Source of the DNA: an uncultured Lachnospiraceae bacterium
Lineage (GTDB): Bacteria > Bacillota > Clostridia > Lachnospirales > Lachnospiraceae
DNA: 64,000 nt
Assembly (NCBI GenBank): GCA_934294885.1
Contig: CAKRAK010000002.1
Location: forward strand, 95,570-159,569
Reading direction: 5' to 3'
Shown: positions 7,301-16,251 of the stretch, in pieces
Layout of the letters: each line of letters opens with the position of its first letter
Numbering within the stretch: position 1 is the stretch's first letter
Translations under genes and position numbers: made by a program
Notes under the pieces: generated by a model
What the model saw: only the letters and a program-made list of their open reading frames with translations
Told to the model about the DNA's origin: nothing
Databases searched by the model: none

Positions 7301-8851
7301 GTGGTAAAATACATTGTTTTTGCTATTATTTTAATCGTAGCCGTCATTGTATCCTGGGTACTGTCCCTCACATATCGTAAGAATATTGTTGAGCGGAAGA
7401 ACGCAGATGCGGAAGACAGAGCGAGAGAGATTATAGATGAAGCTGTAAAGAATGCCGAGGCCAAGAAAAAGGAGATTCTCCTGGAAGCAAAAGAAGAGTC
7501 CATTAAGACAAAGAATGATCTTGACAAAGAGATAAAAGATCGTCGTAACGAGGTTCAGAGATTGGAAAAGAGGGTTTTATCCCGCGAAGAAAATCTGGAC
7601 CGGAAGTTAGAGTCTATTGAAAAGAAGGAATCTAATCTTGCATCTAGAGAACAGGCCCTGGAGAAGCAGAAAGCAAAAGTCGAAGAGCTTGAGGCACAAA
7701 GACTACAGGAACTAGAGAGAATCTCTGGATTAACCTCTGAACAGGCAAAAGAATATTTATTAAAGACTGTAGAAGATGAAGTAAGGCATGAAACCGCAGT
7801 AATGGTGAAGGAATTAGAAACCAGAGCCAAAGAGGAAGCTGGAAAGAAAGCGAAAGAGTGTGTTATTACAGCCATTCAGAAATGTGCTGTTGACCATGTT
7901 GCAGAGACGACAATTTCGTTGGTTCAGCTGCCAAATGATGAGATGAAGGGACGTATTATCGGACGTGAAGGACGTAATATCCGTACTTTGGAAACCATGA
8001 CAGGTGTCGATTTGATTATTGATGATACACCGGAAGCAGTTATTTTATCAAGCTTTGATCCTGTGCGACGTGAAGTTGCCAGAATTGCACTTGAGAAGCT
8101 GATTGTGGATGGACGTATTCATCCGGCAAGAATTGAGGAAATGGTGGAAAAAGCTCAGAAGGAAGTTGAGCAGATGATGCGCGAGGAAGGCGAGAATGCA
8201 ACTCTTGAAGTGGGAGTGCAGGGTCTTCATCCGGAACTTGTTCGTTTACTTGGTAAGATGAAATTCAGAACCAGTTACGGACAGAATGCTTTAAAACATT
8301 CTATTGAGGTAGCACATTTATGTGGTTTGATTGCTGCTGAGATGGGAGAAGATGTTCGTCTTGCAAAACGAGCAGGTCTTTTACATGATATTGGTAAATC
8401 AGTGGATCATGATCAGGGAATGGAAGGTTCCCATATTCAGATTGGTGTAGACTTATGTAGAAAATACAAAGAATCAGCATTGATTATTAATGCGGTAGAG
8501 GCTCACCATGGGGATGTTGAACCTGAGTCATTGATTGCATGTATTGTACAGGCCGCAGATGCGATTTCGGCGTCTCGTCCGGGTGCAAGAAGAGAAACAT
8601 TAGAAACATATACAACACGTTTAAAACAGTTAGAAGATATTGCCAACAGCTTTAAGGGTGTTGAAAAAACTTTTGCTATTCAGGCAGGTAGAGAGATTCG
8701 AGTAATGGTAATACCGGAGCAGATCAATGATGCGGATATGGTTCTTGTTGCGAGAGAGATTTCAAAACAAATTGAAGCCGAGCTGGAGTATCCAGGTACG
8801 ATTAAGGTTAACTTGATTCGTGAATCCCGTGTTACTGATTATGCGAAATAA
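7301..8851 (+). CDS. rny: Ribonuclease Y
   Basis: RNase Y is the membrane-tethered endoribonuclease that starts mRNA decay in Firmicutes. The 516-residue protein has one N-terminal membrane helix (VKYIVFAIILIVAVIVSWVL), a long charged coiled coil (~residues 30-190), a KH domain with GRIIGREGRNIRTLE (~residues 215-230), and an HD domain with the LLHDIGKSVDH metal-binding motif (~residue 360). It starts with GTG at 7301, preceded by AAGGAGGTG. Its own promoter follows recX and a strong terminator closes the gene. Length matches the family. Confidence 0.97.
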   Translation: MVKYIVFAIILIVAVIVSWVLSLTYRKNIVERKNADAEDRAREIIDEAVKNAEAKKKEILLEAKEESIKTKNDLDKEIKDRRNEVQRLEKRVLSREENLDRKLESIEKKESNLASREQALEKQKAKVEELEAQRLQELERISGLTSEQAKEYLLKTVEDEVRHETAVMVKELETRAKEEAGKKAKECVITAIQKCAVDHVAETTISLVQLPNDEMKGRIIGREGRNIRTLETMTGVDLIIDDTPEAVILSSFDPVRREVARIALEKLIVDGRIHPARIEEMVEKAQKEVEQMMREEGENATLEVGVQGLHPELVRLLGKMKFRTSYGQNALKHSIEVAHLCGLIAAEMGEDVRLAKRAGLLHDIGKSVDHDQGMEGSHIQIGVDLCRKYKESALIINAVEAHHGDVEPESLIACIVQAADAISASRPGARRETLETYTTRLKQLEDIANSFKGVEKTFAIQAGREIRVMVIPEQINDADMVLVAREISKQIEAELEYPGTIKVNLIRESRVTDYAK

Positions 8852-8881
8852 CTCTAGTTTTAGTCTATTGATACGATGTCT

Positions 8882-8914
8882 AACCCGAAACCGATATACG
8901 GTTTCGGGTTTTTT
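8882..8914 (+). terminator. Terminator after rny
   Basis: Perfect 12-bp stem AACCCGAAACCG (8882-8893) with CGGTTTCGGGTT (8899-8910), 5-base loop, ending in a T run. Confidence 0.92.
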
Positions 8915-8948
8915 GTTCTATTTTTATTTTATTATCATATAGTCAAGT

Positions 8949-9527
8949 ATGATAATAAAACAAAAAAATCAAGGACACCAATTATATATTGTTTTTCTTT
9001 TTCTGGGTATCGTTTTAGGGAGCATAACCTGTGGATTTCTTCTTCAAAAGAATCATGGATTTATTGTGGATTTTATGATGAGTAGAGAACAGATAAACTT
9101 TAGCGAGATGAAGCATCGGGCTTTGTTTTTATATCTGGTTAAAAACAGGGTGCTCTGTCTGACGATTTTTTTATTGCTGGCTATACTTTTTTCTTTTCCG
9201 AAAGCTTTTTTGGTTTCTTTGTTTTGCTGGGGAGGATATTATGGTTTTTTTGTTAGTCTGATTTTATATTACAAAAATATTGAGATGGTTCCTCGGACGC
9301 TGCTTTGTTTTTTTCCCCATTGGATTTTTTATTATTTAGGTATACTATCTATTGTGAATTTTTTTCAGAGCAGAAATACATATTGTAGTTTAAATCAGCC
9401 GTATCTTAAAAATCAAAAATGTAAATATTTTCTTAAAATTTTTGTAATATTTATCTGCTTCGTAATCGGGCTTTTTTTTGAATTTTATTCCCAAAATTTT
9501 TTGAAAGAAATTTTTACCAATATGTAG
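8949..9527 (+). CDS. SpoIIM-like stage II sporulation membrane protein (tentative)
   Basis: A 192-residue, strongly hydrophobic protein with about five membrane helices. The arrangement of a helix near the N-terminus, a polar stretch (MSREQINFSEMKHRAL), then helices LTIFLLLAILFSF, FLVSLFCWGGYYGFFVSLIL and two more fits the SpoIIM family (Bacillus SpoIIM is 214 residues and acts in engulfment). Neighbourhood supports it: spoIIM lies close to xerD in Bacillus, and xerD is the next gene here. No clear ribosome binding site precedes ATG 8949, so the start is uncertain. The gene is unusually T-rich with many TTT codons, typical of AT-rich membrane proteins. Sequence identity is weak, so the name is a proposal. 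Confidence 0.6.
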   Translation: MIIKQKNQGHQLYIVFLFLGIVLGSITCGFLLQKNHGFIVDFMMSREQINFSEMKHRALFLYLVKNRVLCLTIFLLLAILFSFPKAFLVSLFCWGGYYGFFVSLILYYKNIEMVPRTLLCFFPHWIFYYLGILSIVNFFQSRNTYCSLNQPYLKNQKCKYFLKIFVIFICFVIGLFFEFYSQNFLKEIFTNM

Positions 9528-9611
9528 TGTAAAGGTATTATGTAAATACCTCATTTGGTGGAAAATGGCTTAAATACAAGGTTTTTCGCTTGTTTTGTTA
9601 AAAAATAATGT

Positions 9612-9640
9612 TTGATTTTATGTAAATTAACTATTATAAT
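9612..9640 (+). promoter_or_regulatory. Promoter for xerD
   Basis: TTGATT 9612-9617 and a perfect TATAAT 9635-9640 with a 17-base spacer, 35 bases ahead of the start codon. A small 7-bp hairpin without T run (9533-9551) lies between the preceding gene and this promoter. Confidence 0.7.
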
Positions 9641-9675
9641 GGGGTAAGTGATTATAAAAAAGCAGGGGTTTTAGA

Positions 9676-10569
9676 ATGTTACAAAAGATTGAAGAGTTTG
9701 TTGACTATTTAACAAATGTTAAGAAGTCGAGTAAGAATACAATATCGTCATATAGAAGGGATTTAATTAAGCTGAAAAACTATCTGACCGACTCAGGGTA
9801 TGAACGATGGGAGGATGTTTCCGGTACAATATTGAATTCATATATTTTAATGATCGAGAAGCAGGGTATGTCATCCGCTACGGTTTCCAGAAACATAGCT
9901 TCTATAAAGGCATTATATTTGTATTTGATCAAACAGGGAGTTGTAAAAGAGGATCCGAGCGATACTTTAAAGCCACCTAAGATTGAAAAAAAGGCACCGG
10001 TTACCTTGACGGTAGAAGAGGTGAATTTATTATTGGAACAGCCAAGCAAGGATACACCGAAGGAGATTCGGGATCGGGCAATGTTGGAATTGTTGTATGC
10101 AACCGGGATTCGTGTTTCGGAGCTGATTAATCTGCATTTAAGTGATGTGAATTTGTCCATGAATTTTTTACAGTGTCATGAAGGTGGTAAGGATAGGGTC
10201 ATTCCATTTACCAATGAGACAAAGGAAGCTTTGGAGTATTATTTGGAGTCAGCAAGAGAAGCGTTGTGTAAGGAAGATCAGGGATATCTGTTTACCAATT
10301 GTCAGGGAGATCCTATGACCAGGCAGGGGTTTTGGAAGCTGATTAAGTATTATTCCACAAAAGCAGGAATCAAGAAGGATATTACACCTCATACGATCAG
10401 ACATTCCTTTGCAATGCATTTGGTTAATAATGGTGCAGATTTAAAATCTGTACAGGAAATGTTGGGACATTCGGATATTTCTACGACTCAGATTTATTTG
10501 AAGACAAATGCAAACACAAAACTTAAGGAAGTTTATGAAAAAGCACATCCAAGAGCTCATGTGTCGTAG
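9676..10569 (+). CDS. xerD: Tyrosine recombinase XerD
   Basis: XerC/XerD-type recombinase that resolves chromosome dimers at dif. The 297-residue protein has the N-terminal SAM-like core-binding domain (residues ~1-90, IEEFVDYLTNVKKSSKNTISSY) and the catalytic domain with the Arg of ATGIRVSEL, the HTIRHSFAMHL box, the second His of LGHSDISTTQIY and the nucleophile Tyr in that last segment. Length matches XerD. The start has a modest AGGGGT binding site. The gene stands alone behind its own promoter and ends before a terminator. The context is ordinary, not that of an integrase next to a prophage. Confidence 0.92.
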   Translation: MLQKIEEFVDYLTNVKKSSKNTISSYRRDLIKLKNYLTDSGYERWEDVSGTILNSYILMIEKQGMSSATVSRNIASIKALYLYLIKQGVVKEDPSDTLKPPKIEKKAPVTLTVEEVNLLLEQPSKDTPKEIRDRAMLELLYATGIRVSELINLHLSDVNLSMNFLQCHEGGKDRVIPFTNETKEALEYYLESAREALCKEDQGYLFTNCQGDPMTRQGFWKLIKYYSTKAGIKKDITPHTIRHSFAMHLVNNGADLKSVQEMLGHSDISTTQIYLKTNANTKLKEVYEKAHPRAHVS

Positions 10570-10664
10570 CATGTGTTTACGGGACTGAATGACAGTTATG
10601 TGAAGATTATATGAACTGTTTGTATTAATATATATTTTGTTGTATAATTTTATATGGTATGTAG

Positions 10665-10692
10665 AGGACTATGTCGATACATAGTCCTTTTC
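10665..10692 (+). terminator. Terminator after xerD
   Basis: 10-bp stem AGGACTATGT (10665-10674) with ACATAGTCCT (10679-10688), 4-base loop, then TTTT. Confidence 0.8.
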
Positions 10693-10767
10693 TTATGGGA
10701 CAAGTTGTTATGCAGACATATGACTTCGATATAACCCATAATAGGATAAATTTCTGTTGGAGGCATT

Positions 10768-11706
10768 ATGATTAAGGTTGAAGATGTAACAATCGCATAT
10801 GGAAAGAAGCAGGTTCTGAATCACATTCATTTTCAGATTAAAAAAGGTGATGTTGTAGGTTTGCTGGGAAAGAACGGTGAGGGTAAATCCACGACCATGA
10901 ATATACTAACCGGATATCTTTCGCCGGATGAGGGAAAGGTATGGATTTCTGATATTGATATGGGAAAAGACCCCAAATCTGCCAAGAAAAAAATCGGTTA
11001 TCTGCCGGAAAAACCACCGGTATATAAGGATATGAAGGTTATGGAGTATCTGCAGTTTGTGGCAGAACTGAAAAATGTAAAGCCGGTTGATGAAGAAGTT
11101 AAAAGGGTTATGGTACTTCTGGATTTATGGGATCGGAGATATGATTATATTAAAGTGTTGTCAAAGGGCTGGCAGCAACGGGTCGGTTTTGCACAATGTC
11201 TGATTGGTGATCCGGAGATTTTTATTCTGGATGAACCGCTGGTTGGTTTGGATCCGAAGGAATCAAAAATGATCAGAAATCTGATTTTGGAGCTTTCGAA
11301 AGAGCATACCATTTTGATCAGTTCTCATATTTTAAGTGAGATAGAAGAGTTGTGTAACCAGATTATGATATTAAAGGATGGTCAGATGATATTAGATGAT
11401 TCTTTACAGCATGTAAAGAATCACAAAACCAATCATCAATATAAGTTAACTGTAAAGGGGGATAAGGATGCCATTTTACAGTTATTAAACCATTCGGATC
11501 TGTTGTCAGATGTACAGTATATAAAGGAAGAGGAACAGGGAGTACACCGGTTTGTTGTAAGTGCCGGACAAAAACAGGATATCAGAGATAATTTGTTTGG
11601 ACTGCTGGTAGGAAAAAAATATTCTGTATATGGAATAGAGCATTTTGAAAATACATTGGAGGATGTATTTATGGAGTATAGCGGCAAGGAGGAAGCAGGA
11701 TGTTAG
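10768..11706 (+). CDS. ABC transporter ATP-binding protein, GldA/CcmA type
   Basis: The cytoplasmic ATPase of an ABC exporter. The 312-residue protein shows Walker A GLLGKNGEGKSTT (with Glu where Ala or Ser is usual), the Q-loop region, signature LSKGWQQRV, Walker B IFILDEPLVGLDP and the switch His of ISSHIL. A ~90-residue C-terminal extension (residues ~220-312) is typical of the GldA/NatA subfamily. The start has GGAGG six bases upstream. The stop overlaps the next gene by seven bases, which encodes the matching permease, so the two are translationally coupled. The transported substrate is not known. Confidence 0.92.
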   Translation: MIKVEDVTIAYGKKQVLNHIHFQIKKGDVVGLLGKNGEGKSTTMNILTGYLSPDEGKVWISDIDMGKDPKSAKKKIGYLPEKPPVYKDMKVMEYLQFVAELKNVKPVDEEVKRVMVLLDLWDRRYDYIKVLSKGWQQRVGFAQCLIGDPEIFILDEPLVGLDPKESKMIRNLILELSKEHTILISSHILSEIEELCNQIMILKDGQMILDDSLQHVKNHKTNHQYKLTVKGDKDAILQLLNHSDLLSDVQYIKEEEQGVHRFVVSAGQKQDIRDNLFGLLVGKKYSVYGIEHFENTLEDVFMEYSGKEEAGC

Positions 11707-13853
11707 CAATATTGAAAAAAGAATTAAAAACATACTACAGTTCCCTTTTTGCATATGTATACTACGTTATATTTTTCCTTGTGACCGGAATTTTGTATAC
11801 GAAAAACTGTATAAATACTTACAGTACCGAATTTGGATATTCTGTATTACAATATGGTGTTTTTGTTGTCATCTTAATGATTCCCTTTTGTACGATGCGT
11901 ATTTTTTCTCAGGAAAAAAGACAAAAGACAGACCAGCTGTTGTTTACTGCTCCGGTATCCACGATTTCTATTTTGTCCGCAAAATACATTGCAACGGCAA
12001 TTTACGTGCTGCTTCCAGTTTTGTTGTCTTTGATTTATCCTTTTATCCTGTCCTTGTATGGAACGCTTAGTGTTGGATTTTTATTTTCCGGATATTTGGG
12101 TAGTGTATTGTTAATCTTAACATTGTTAGGGATTGGCGTATTCATTTCCACATTGACTGCGAATGCCATTCTTTCGGCGGTTTTGACTTACGGTGTGTAT
12201 CTTTTGATCATGGCAGCGCGTGTATTAGAGGGAATTACAACCTCCCATGGATTATTCCGGTTCCTTCATGAAATCTCTGTATATAATAAGTATTACGATA
12301 TGATTTCGGGAATTGTAAGAAGGGGAGATATCATATATTTTGTTTTGTTGATTGTATTCTTCTTTCTTATGACGTGGGTTTCTTTGCTAAGCAGCCGTCA
12401 AAGCCTGAAGAAAACCGTTTGTTACAGCGTCATTTTTGTTTGGGTGATGTTAATTGGAGGTGCAGGAGCATTATTACACTCCAAGGTATATGATTTTACG
12501 CCGGAACAGATTCTGTCTTTATCAGAGGAGACTGTTAAGAATGTATCCAAGATAAAAAATGAAACAGAGTTATATTACATTGGAAATGAAAGTCAGGCAA
12601 ACGCAACTTATGTAGAATTGCTGAATGTGTATCAGAACTTAAATGATAACATTCATGTTTCTTATGTATCCATGGATGATGAGAGCTTCAAGCAGACATA
12701 TCTGGCAGATATTCCTTCTGTTGAGGAGGCAAGTATTGTAGTTGCAACAGAAAATCGGTATATCTATTTGGATTCTGAAAAATACATTTCTACTGTACAA
12801 AACGGTTATTCCGATTATGAACAGCTTTTAGAGATTGAAGACCAGTTAACTTCTGCTATTTTGTATTGTAATACAGATGAATTGATGAAAATAGAAAAAA
12901 TTACCGGACATAGCGAGAAAATGCTGGGTAACAGCTTCCGTAATCTGTTAAATCTGTCTCAATATGAAATTGAGTCGTTAAGTCTTGATGATGAATTATC
13001 GAATTTATCCAGTACAAAATTGACAGATGCGGCAGCATTGTTAATCTATTCACCTCAGGAGGATTACAGTGAGGATGATATTACCCAGTTAAAGGAATAT
13101 GTTGATAAGGGCGGTAAACTGATTGTTTCTATTGATCCGTTAAATGAGAATCTGCCTAATTTATATGAGTTTTTATCATCTTACGGCTTGAATTTGCAGT
13201 CAGGTGTAGTGATAGAACGAACGCCCGGATACTATATTTTAGATACCAATTATTATCTTACACCGGCTATGGCAGCCTCTGACTATACAAAAGAACTCGT
13301 AAAACGGGATCCGATAGTTTTTGCTTATACAAGTAAGGGAATTGCCAGATATGGCAGTAAGAATGGTTATGAATGTACGGATATCCTGCTTACTACCGCC
13401 GGGTCTTTTTCTAAGGTGGATAATTTTGATGACCTGTCAGAGCAGGGAGACAATGATAAATGGGGACCTTTTAGTGTAGCCTCCGTTTCTCATAAGGATG
13501 GTGCAGGAACGGTATTTCTTATTTCTACGGATATTATGTTGACAGACGAGGCTGATACGGAATCCGGTGGTGCCAACAGTCGTTTCTTTGCGGAAATGGT
13601 AAAGAAGATTGCAGGTGATGATTCCGCTATATGGATTCAGGGTAAAAATGTTGACTCCCAGACTGCACATATCGGACATAGTGTGAGTGTGGTGATTCGG
13701 ATTATCGCTATTGCGGTGATTCCTGTGATTGTATTGTTGGTAGGAATCATTGTATTACTTGGACGAAAAAAGAATTGGGGATTCCGCCTCAAAGAAAAAA
13801 GAATGGCTCCATTGAAAAAGAAAGGACAGTCGGAGAGTAATGATGAAGAATAA
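11700..13853 (+). CDS. Fused ABC-2 permease and GldG-like extracytoplasmic protein
   Basis: A 717-residue protein in two parts. Residues 1-~255 form an ABC-2 type permease with about six membrane helices, starting with the short amphipathic LAILKKELKTYYSS typical of GldF. Residues ~255-670 are a large extracytoplasmic region with an ABC-transporter auxiliary (GldG) pattern, including LTDAAALLIYSPQEDYSEDD and DKGGKLIVSIDPL. A final membrane helix (~residues 675-700) and a basic tail close the protein. In Flavobacteria GldF and GldG are separate proteins; in Firmicutes fused forms occur, and their role is not gliding and remains unclear. Its partner ATPase is directly upstream. Confidence 0.85.
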   Translation: MLAILKKELKTYYSSLFAYVYYVIFFLVTGILYTKNCINTYSTEFGYSVLQYGVFVVILMIPFCTMRIFSQEKRQKTDQLLFTAPVSTISILSAKYIATAIYVLLPVLLSLIYPFILSLYGTLSVGFLFSGYLGSVLLILTLLGIGVFISTLTANAILSAVLTYGVYLLIMAARVLEGITTSHGLFRFLHEISVYNKYYDMISGIVRRGDIIYFVLLIVFFFLMTWVSLLSSRQSLKKTVCYSVIFVWVMLIGGAGALLHSKVYDFTPEQILSLSEETVKNVSKIKNETELYYIGNESQANATYVELLNVYQNLNDNIHVSYVSMDDESFKQTYLADIPSVEEASIVVATENRYIYLDSEKYISTVQNGYSDYEQLLEIEDQLTSAILYCNTDELMKIEKITGHSEKMLGNSFRNLLNLSQYEIESLSLDDELSNLSSTKLTDAAALLIYSPQEDYSEDDITQLKEYVDKGGKLIVSIDPLNENLPNLYEFLSSYGLNLQSGVVIERTPGYYILDTNYYLTPAMAASDYTKELVKRDPIVFAYTSKGIARYGSKNGYECTDILLTTAGSFSKVDNFDDLSEQGDNDKWGPFSVASVSHKDGAGTVFLISTDIMLTDEADTESGGANSRFFAEMVKKIAGDDSAIWIQGKNVDSQTAHIGHSVSVVIRIIAIAVIPVIVLLVGIIVLLGRKKNWGFRLKEKRMAPLKKKGQSESNDEE

Positions 13854-14814
13854 ACAATTAAAAAGATACGGAAAACTGAAATGTCTTTTGGGAATCATTT
13901 TTGTGATTGCTATGTTGCTTGGTACCTATCAGTTATCCTATGCATCCTGGGTGGATGATGATAATGGCACCCATTACAAGGACGAGGATGGTAATTTTGT
14001 GACGGGTTTTCAGGAAATTGACAATGAGCTGTTTTATTTTAGTCAGACCGGCAATCTGTTAAAGGGTAAGTTTTATGTAGAAGCAGAGGATGCTTATTAC
14101 TATGCAGATGACAAGGGAAGAATCTTAACCGGCGTTATAAAGGATGAAAGTCATTTTTATATTACGGATGACAAAGGAAGATTAAAGACGGGTTTTGTGG
14201 ATTATAACCGTCAAAGATACTATTTCAATTCTGCCGGGGAAGTGGAAAAAGGATGGTTCAAGGCAGATGAGGATTGGTATTATGCAGATGACAGCGGATG
14301 CATTATGGTAGGATTTATTACAGTTGACGGATATCGGTATTATCTGGGAGAGGGGGGAAAAAGAGTAAGCAATACCGTTATGGAAATAGACGGTACAACT
14401 TACGTGTTTAATGAGGATGGAAGTGTAAATGAAAATGCCACCTCTCTTTATCCATGGATATCTTATATGAATCAGCAAAGAAAGAAGGCGAAGCTGCCGG
14501 AACTTAAGATTAATACAAAGGTTCAAGCTTGTGCCATACTTCGGGCAGCAGATCTTGTAAATGGATATGACTTATCAACACAAAGCCAGTCATTGAAGAA
14601 AATGTTAGGTGATCGTGGTGTATCAACCAGCGGTGGATATGAGTTTTCTTACGGTGGTGTAAAAGGCTATACGATGGAACAGCTGTTAGAGGATATAAAA
14701 AAGGATACACAGTTTCTTCAGGTGTTGCGTGAGGATGCGGTTACGGATGTTGGTGTAGGTGTTTACGAGGAAGATGGTATTTCTTATTATGATGTTGTAT
14801 TTATCAAACAGTAG
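13840..14814 (+). CDS. Secreted cell-wall-binding repeat protein with C-terminal CAP-like domain
   Basis: A 324-residue exported protein. A basic N-terminus plus hydrophobic stretch (residues ~15-37, ending LSYAS) is a signal peptide. Residues ~38-195 contain about seven ~20-residue aromatic/Gly repeats of the choline- or cell-wall-binding type (YYYADDKGRILTG, RYYFNSAGEVEKGW, WYYADDSGCIMVG). Residues ~205-324 resemble a CAP/SCP-like domain: WISYMNQQRKKAKLPEL, then VQACAILRAADLV, ending VGVGVYEEDGISYYDVVFI. The His of the canonical SHxRPDG stretch is not visible, so the fold may be non-catalytic. It overlaps the end of the transporter gene by 14 bases and looks co-expressed with it. ATG 13843 is an equal start choice. 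Confidence 0.82.
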   Translation: MMKNKQLKRYGKLKCLLGIIFVIAMLLGTYQLSYASWVDDDNGTHYKDEDGNFVTGFQEIDNELFYFSQTGNLLKGKFYVEAEDAYYYADDKGRILTGVIKDESHFYITDDKGRLKTGFVDYNRQRYYFNSAGEVEKGWFKADEDWYYADDSGCIMVGFITVDGYRYYLGEGGKRVSNTVMEIDGTTYVFNEDGSVNENATSLYPWISYMNQQRKKAKLPELKINTKVQACAILRAADLVNGYDLSTQSQSLKKMLGDRGVSTSGGYEFSYGGVKGYTMEQLLEDIKKDTQFLQVLREDAVTDVGVGVYEEDGISYYDVVFIKQ

Positions 14815-14892
14815 GGATTGGATTTTTCTCAAACAATTGTGACAGTTATTAAAGTGTTGTGTAAGCAGGAGCTTTGGCTTGTTGCTTTGTGT

Positions 14893-14938
14893 AAAAAAAG
14901 TCTTTGTGTATGTTTTGCGATACACAAAGACTTTTTTG
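14893..14938. terminator. Bidirectional terminator between the CAP gene and aroC
   Basis: A long stem, AAAAAAGTCTTTGTGTA (14894-14910) with its complement (14921-14937), has A's on the left and T's on the right, so it can end transcription of both convergent genes. Confidence 0.88.
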
Positions 14939-14946
14939 CTTTTGTT

Positions 14947-16047
14947 TTATGAATAGAATTTTTGGATTCCGGACATAGTTGCTGACATATTCATCAGTAA
15001 GGCGTCTAATATGGTGATTGCAGCCATGGATTCCACTACGACAACAGCCCTTGGAACAATAACAGGGTCGTGGCGGCCTTTAATCGTTATTTCTGTTTCT
15101 TCCTGTTGACGTGTTACCGTTGCCTGTGCTTTGAAGATAGACGGAGTTGGTTTAAAGGATGCCCGTAATATAATATCGGAGCCATCACTCATGCCGCCAA
15201 GAATACCACCGGAATGATTGGTTATCTTTTCGACTGTGTGATGGGAACCGATTGTAAATTCATCATTATTTTCGGAACCGGTTGCGGTAGTTACCTTCAC
15301 ACCGTCACCGATTTCCACTGCTTTTACAGCACCAATGGACATAATCGCTTTTGCCAAATTTGCATCCAGCTTTTCAAATACGGTATCACCGAGACCTTTT
15401 GGCACGCCGGTAATCACGGCTTCTACACAGCCTCCTACGGAGTTGTTGTCTTTTCTCATGCGTTCGATATATGCTCCGGCAGCTTTTGCAGCAGCAGCAT
15501 CCGGCATATAGAGCATATTATTGTAAATTTCGTCTTTGTCAAACTGTTCGTAGTCAATGGAAACAGGACCGATGGATTTTGTATAGGTTGTGAAGCTGAT
15601 TCCAAGCTGACCGAGAATCTTATTTGCAACAGCACCGGCAGCAACTCTTGCAATGGTTTCCCTTCCGGAAGAACGTCCCCCTCCCCGGTAGTCCCGGAAC
15701 CCGTATTTTGCATCAAATGTGTAATCGGCATGTCCCGGACGATAGCAGTTTGCGATGTCGCTATAATCCTTAGATTGCTGTGTTTTGTTGTATACAATCA
15801 TTGATATGGGTGTTCCTGTTGTTTTTCCTTCAAAAATGCCGGAAAGAATTTCAACGGCATCATCCTCCTTTCTCGGAGTGGAATAAATAGATTGACCAGG
15901 TTTTCTTCTATTTAAAAATGGTTGAATGTCGCTTTCCGATAATTCCAGACCTGCCGGGCAACCGTCTATTACTACACCGACAGCTTTGCCATGGGATTCT
16001 CCCCAGGTAGAAATTTTAAAAATATTGCCAATGATAGAACCTGCCAT
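14947..16047 (-). CDS. aroC: Chorismate synthase
   Basis: Catalyses the last step of the shikimate pathway, EPSP to chorismate, using reduced FMN. The 366-residue protein begins MAGSIIGNIFKISTWGESHG, the conserved N-terminus with the catalytic-site His, and carries the RPGHADYTFDAKYG and YRGGGRSSGRETIARVAAGA signatures. The start at 16047 has a perfect GGAGG five bases upstream; an in-frame ATG 72 bases further out would add 24 residues without family support. Divergent from rpsO; a TGC-TATGAT extended -10 box on this strand lies at 16078-16086. Length is normal. Confidence 0.96.
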   Translation of the reverse strand: MAGSIIGNIFKISTWGESHGKAVGVVIDGCPAGLELSESDIQPFLNRRKPGQSIYSTPRKEDDAVEILSGIFEGKTTGTPISMIVYNKTQQSKDYSDIANCYRPGHADYTFDAKYGFRDYRGGGRSSGRETIARVAAGAVANKILGQLGISFTTYTKSIGPVSIDYEQFDKDEIYNNMLYMPDAAAAKAAGAYIERMRKDNNSVGGCVEAVITGVPKGLGDTVFEKLDANLAKAIMSIGAVKAVEIGDGVKVTTATGSENNDEFTIGSHHTVEKITNHSGGILGGMSDGSDIILRASFKPTPSIFKAQATVTRQQEETEITIKGRHDPVIVPRAVVVVESMAAITILDALLMNMSATMSGIQKFYS

Positions 16048-16077
16048 AATTGCCTCCTTATGTATAAATCTTTGGTT

Positions 16078-16086
16078 ATCATAGCA
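16078..16086 (-). promoter_or_regulatory. Extended -10 promoter for aroC
   Basis: On the minus strand TGCTATGAT (TGn extended -10) lies about 30 bases before the aroC start; the -35 region 17 bases upstream is poor (TTTTAT). Confidence 0.5.
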
Positions 16087-16121
16087 GATTTTTTGTGAAA
16101 ATAAAAGTTGTAAAATCAATA

Positions 16122-16150
16122 TTTACTTTTTGATAATAGTGTGGTATTAT
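16122..16150 (+). promoter_or_regulatory. Promoter for rpsO
   Basis: TTTACT 16122-16127 and TATTAT 16145-16150 with a 17-base spacer. The transcript would have a leader of about 95 bases before the rpsO start, enough for the structured S15-binding leader known in other bacteria; I could not identify one with certainty. Confidence 0.7.
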
Positions 16151-16251
16151 CTGTGAGTATGTTTTATACATAACCCTTTGCTCAGATAGAGGATACTCCA
16201 ACCTTTAACTTAGCATAGGGCGATTATTATTTTTTTTAGGAGGTTGCTTTT

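Noticed and set aside
8876..9085. A 69-codon frame starting at the rny terminator
   Set aside because: The start lies within the terminator hairpin and the frame overlaps the better SpoIIM-like gene.
9676..10569. Tyrosine recombinase as a phage or transposon integrase
   Set aside because: Length, sequence pattern and the housekeeping neighbourhood fit XerD; no att-like repeats, tRNA or phage genes nearby.
11645..12070. A 141-codon frame over the transporter junction
   Set aside because: It overlaps both the ATPase and the permease genes, has a Cys/Tyr/Phe-rich composition and no family pattern.
14182..14526. Antisense frame within the CAP-protein gene
   Set aside because: A shadow of repeats in the real gene, with no start signal.
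15214..15804. A 196-codon open frame on the plus strand across aroC
   Set aside because: It is the antisense shadow of the clear aroC gene, with odd composition and no binding site.
16157..16251. A defined S15-binding leader before rpsO
   Set aside because: A leader of suitable length exists but I could not fold it into a known S15-binding motif, so it is not claimed as a feature.
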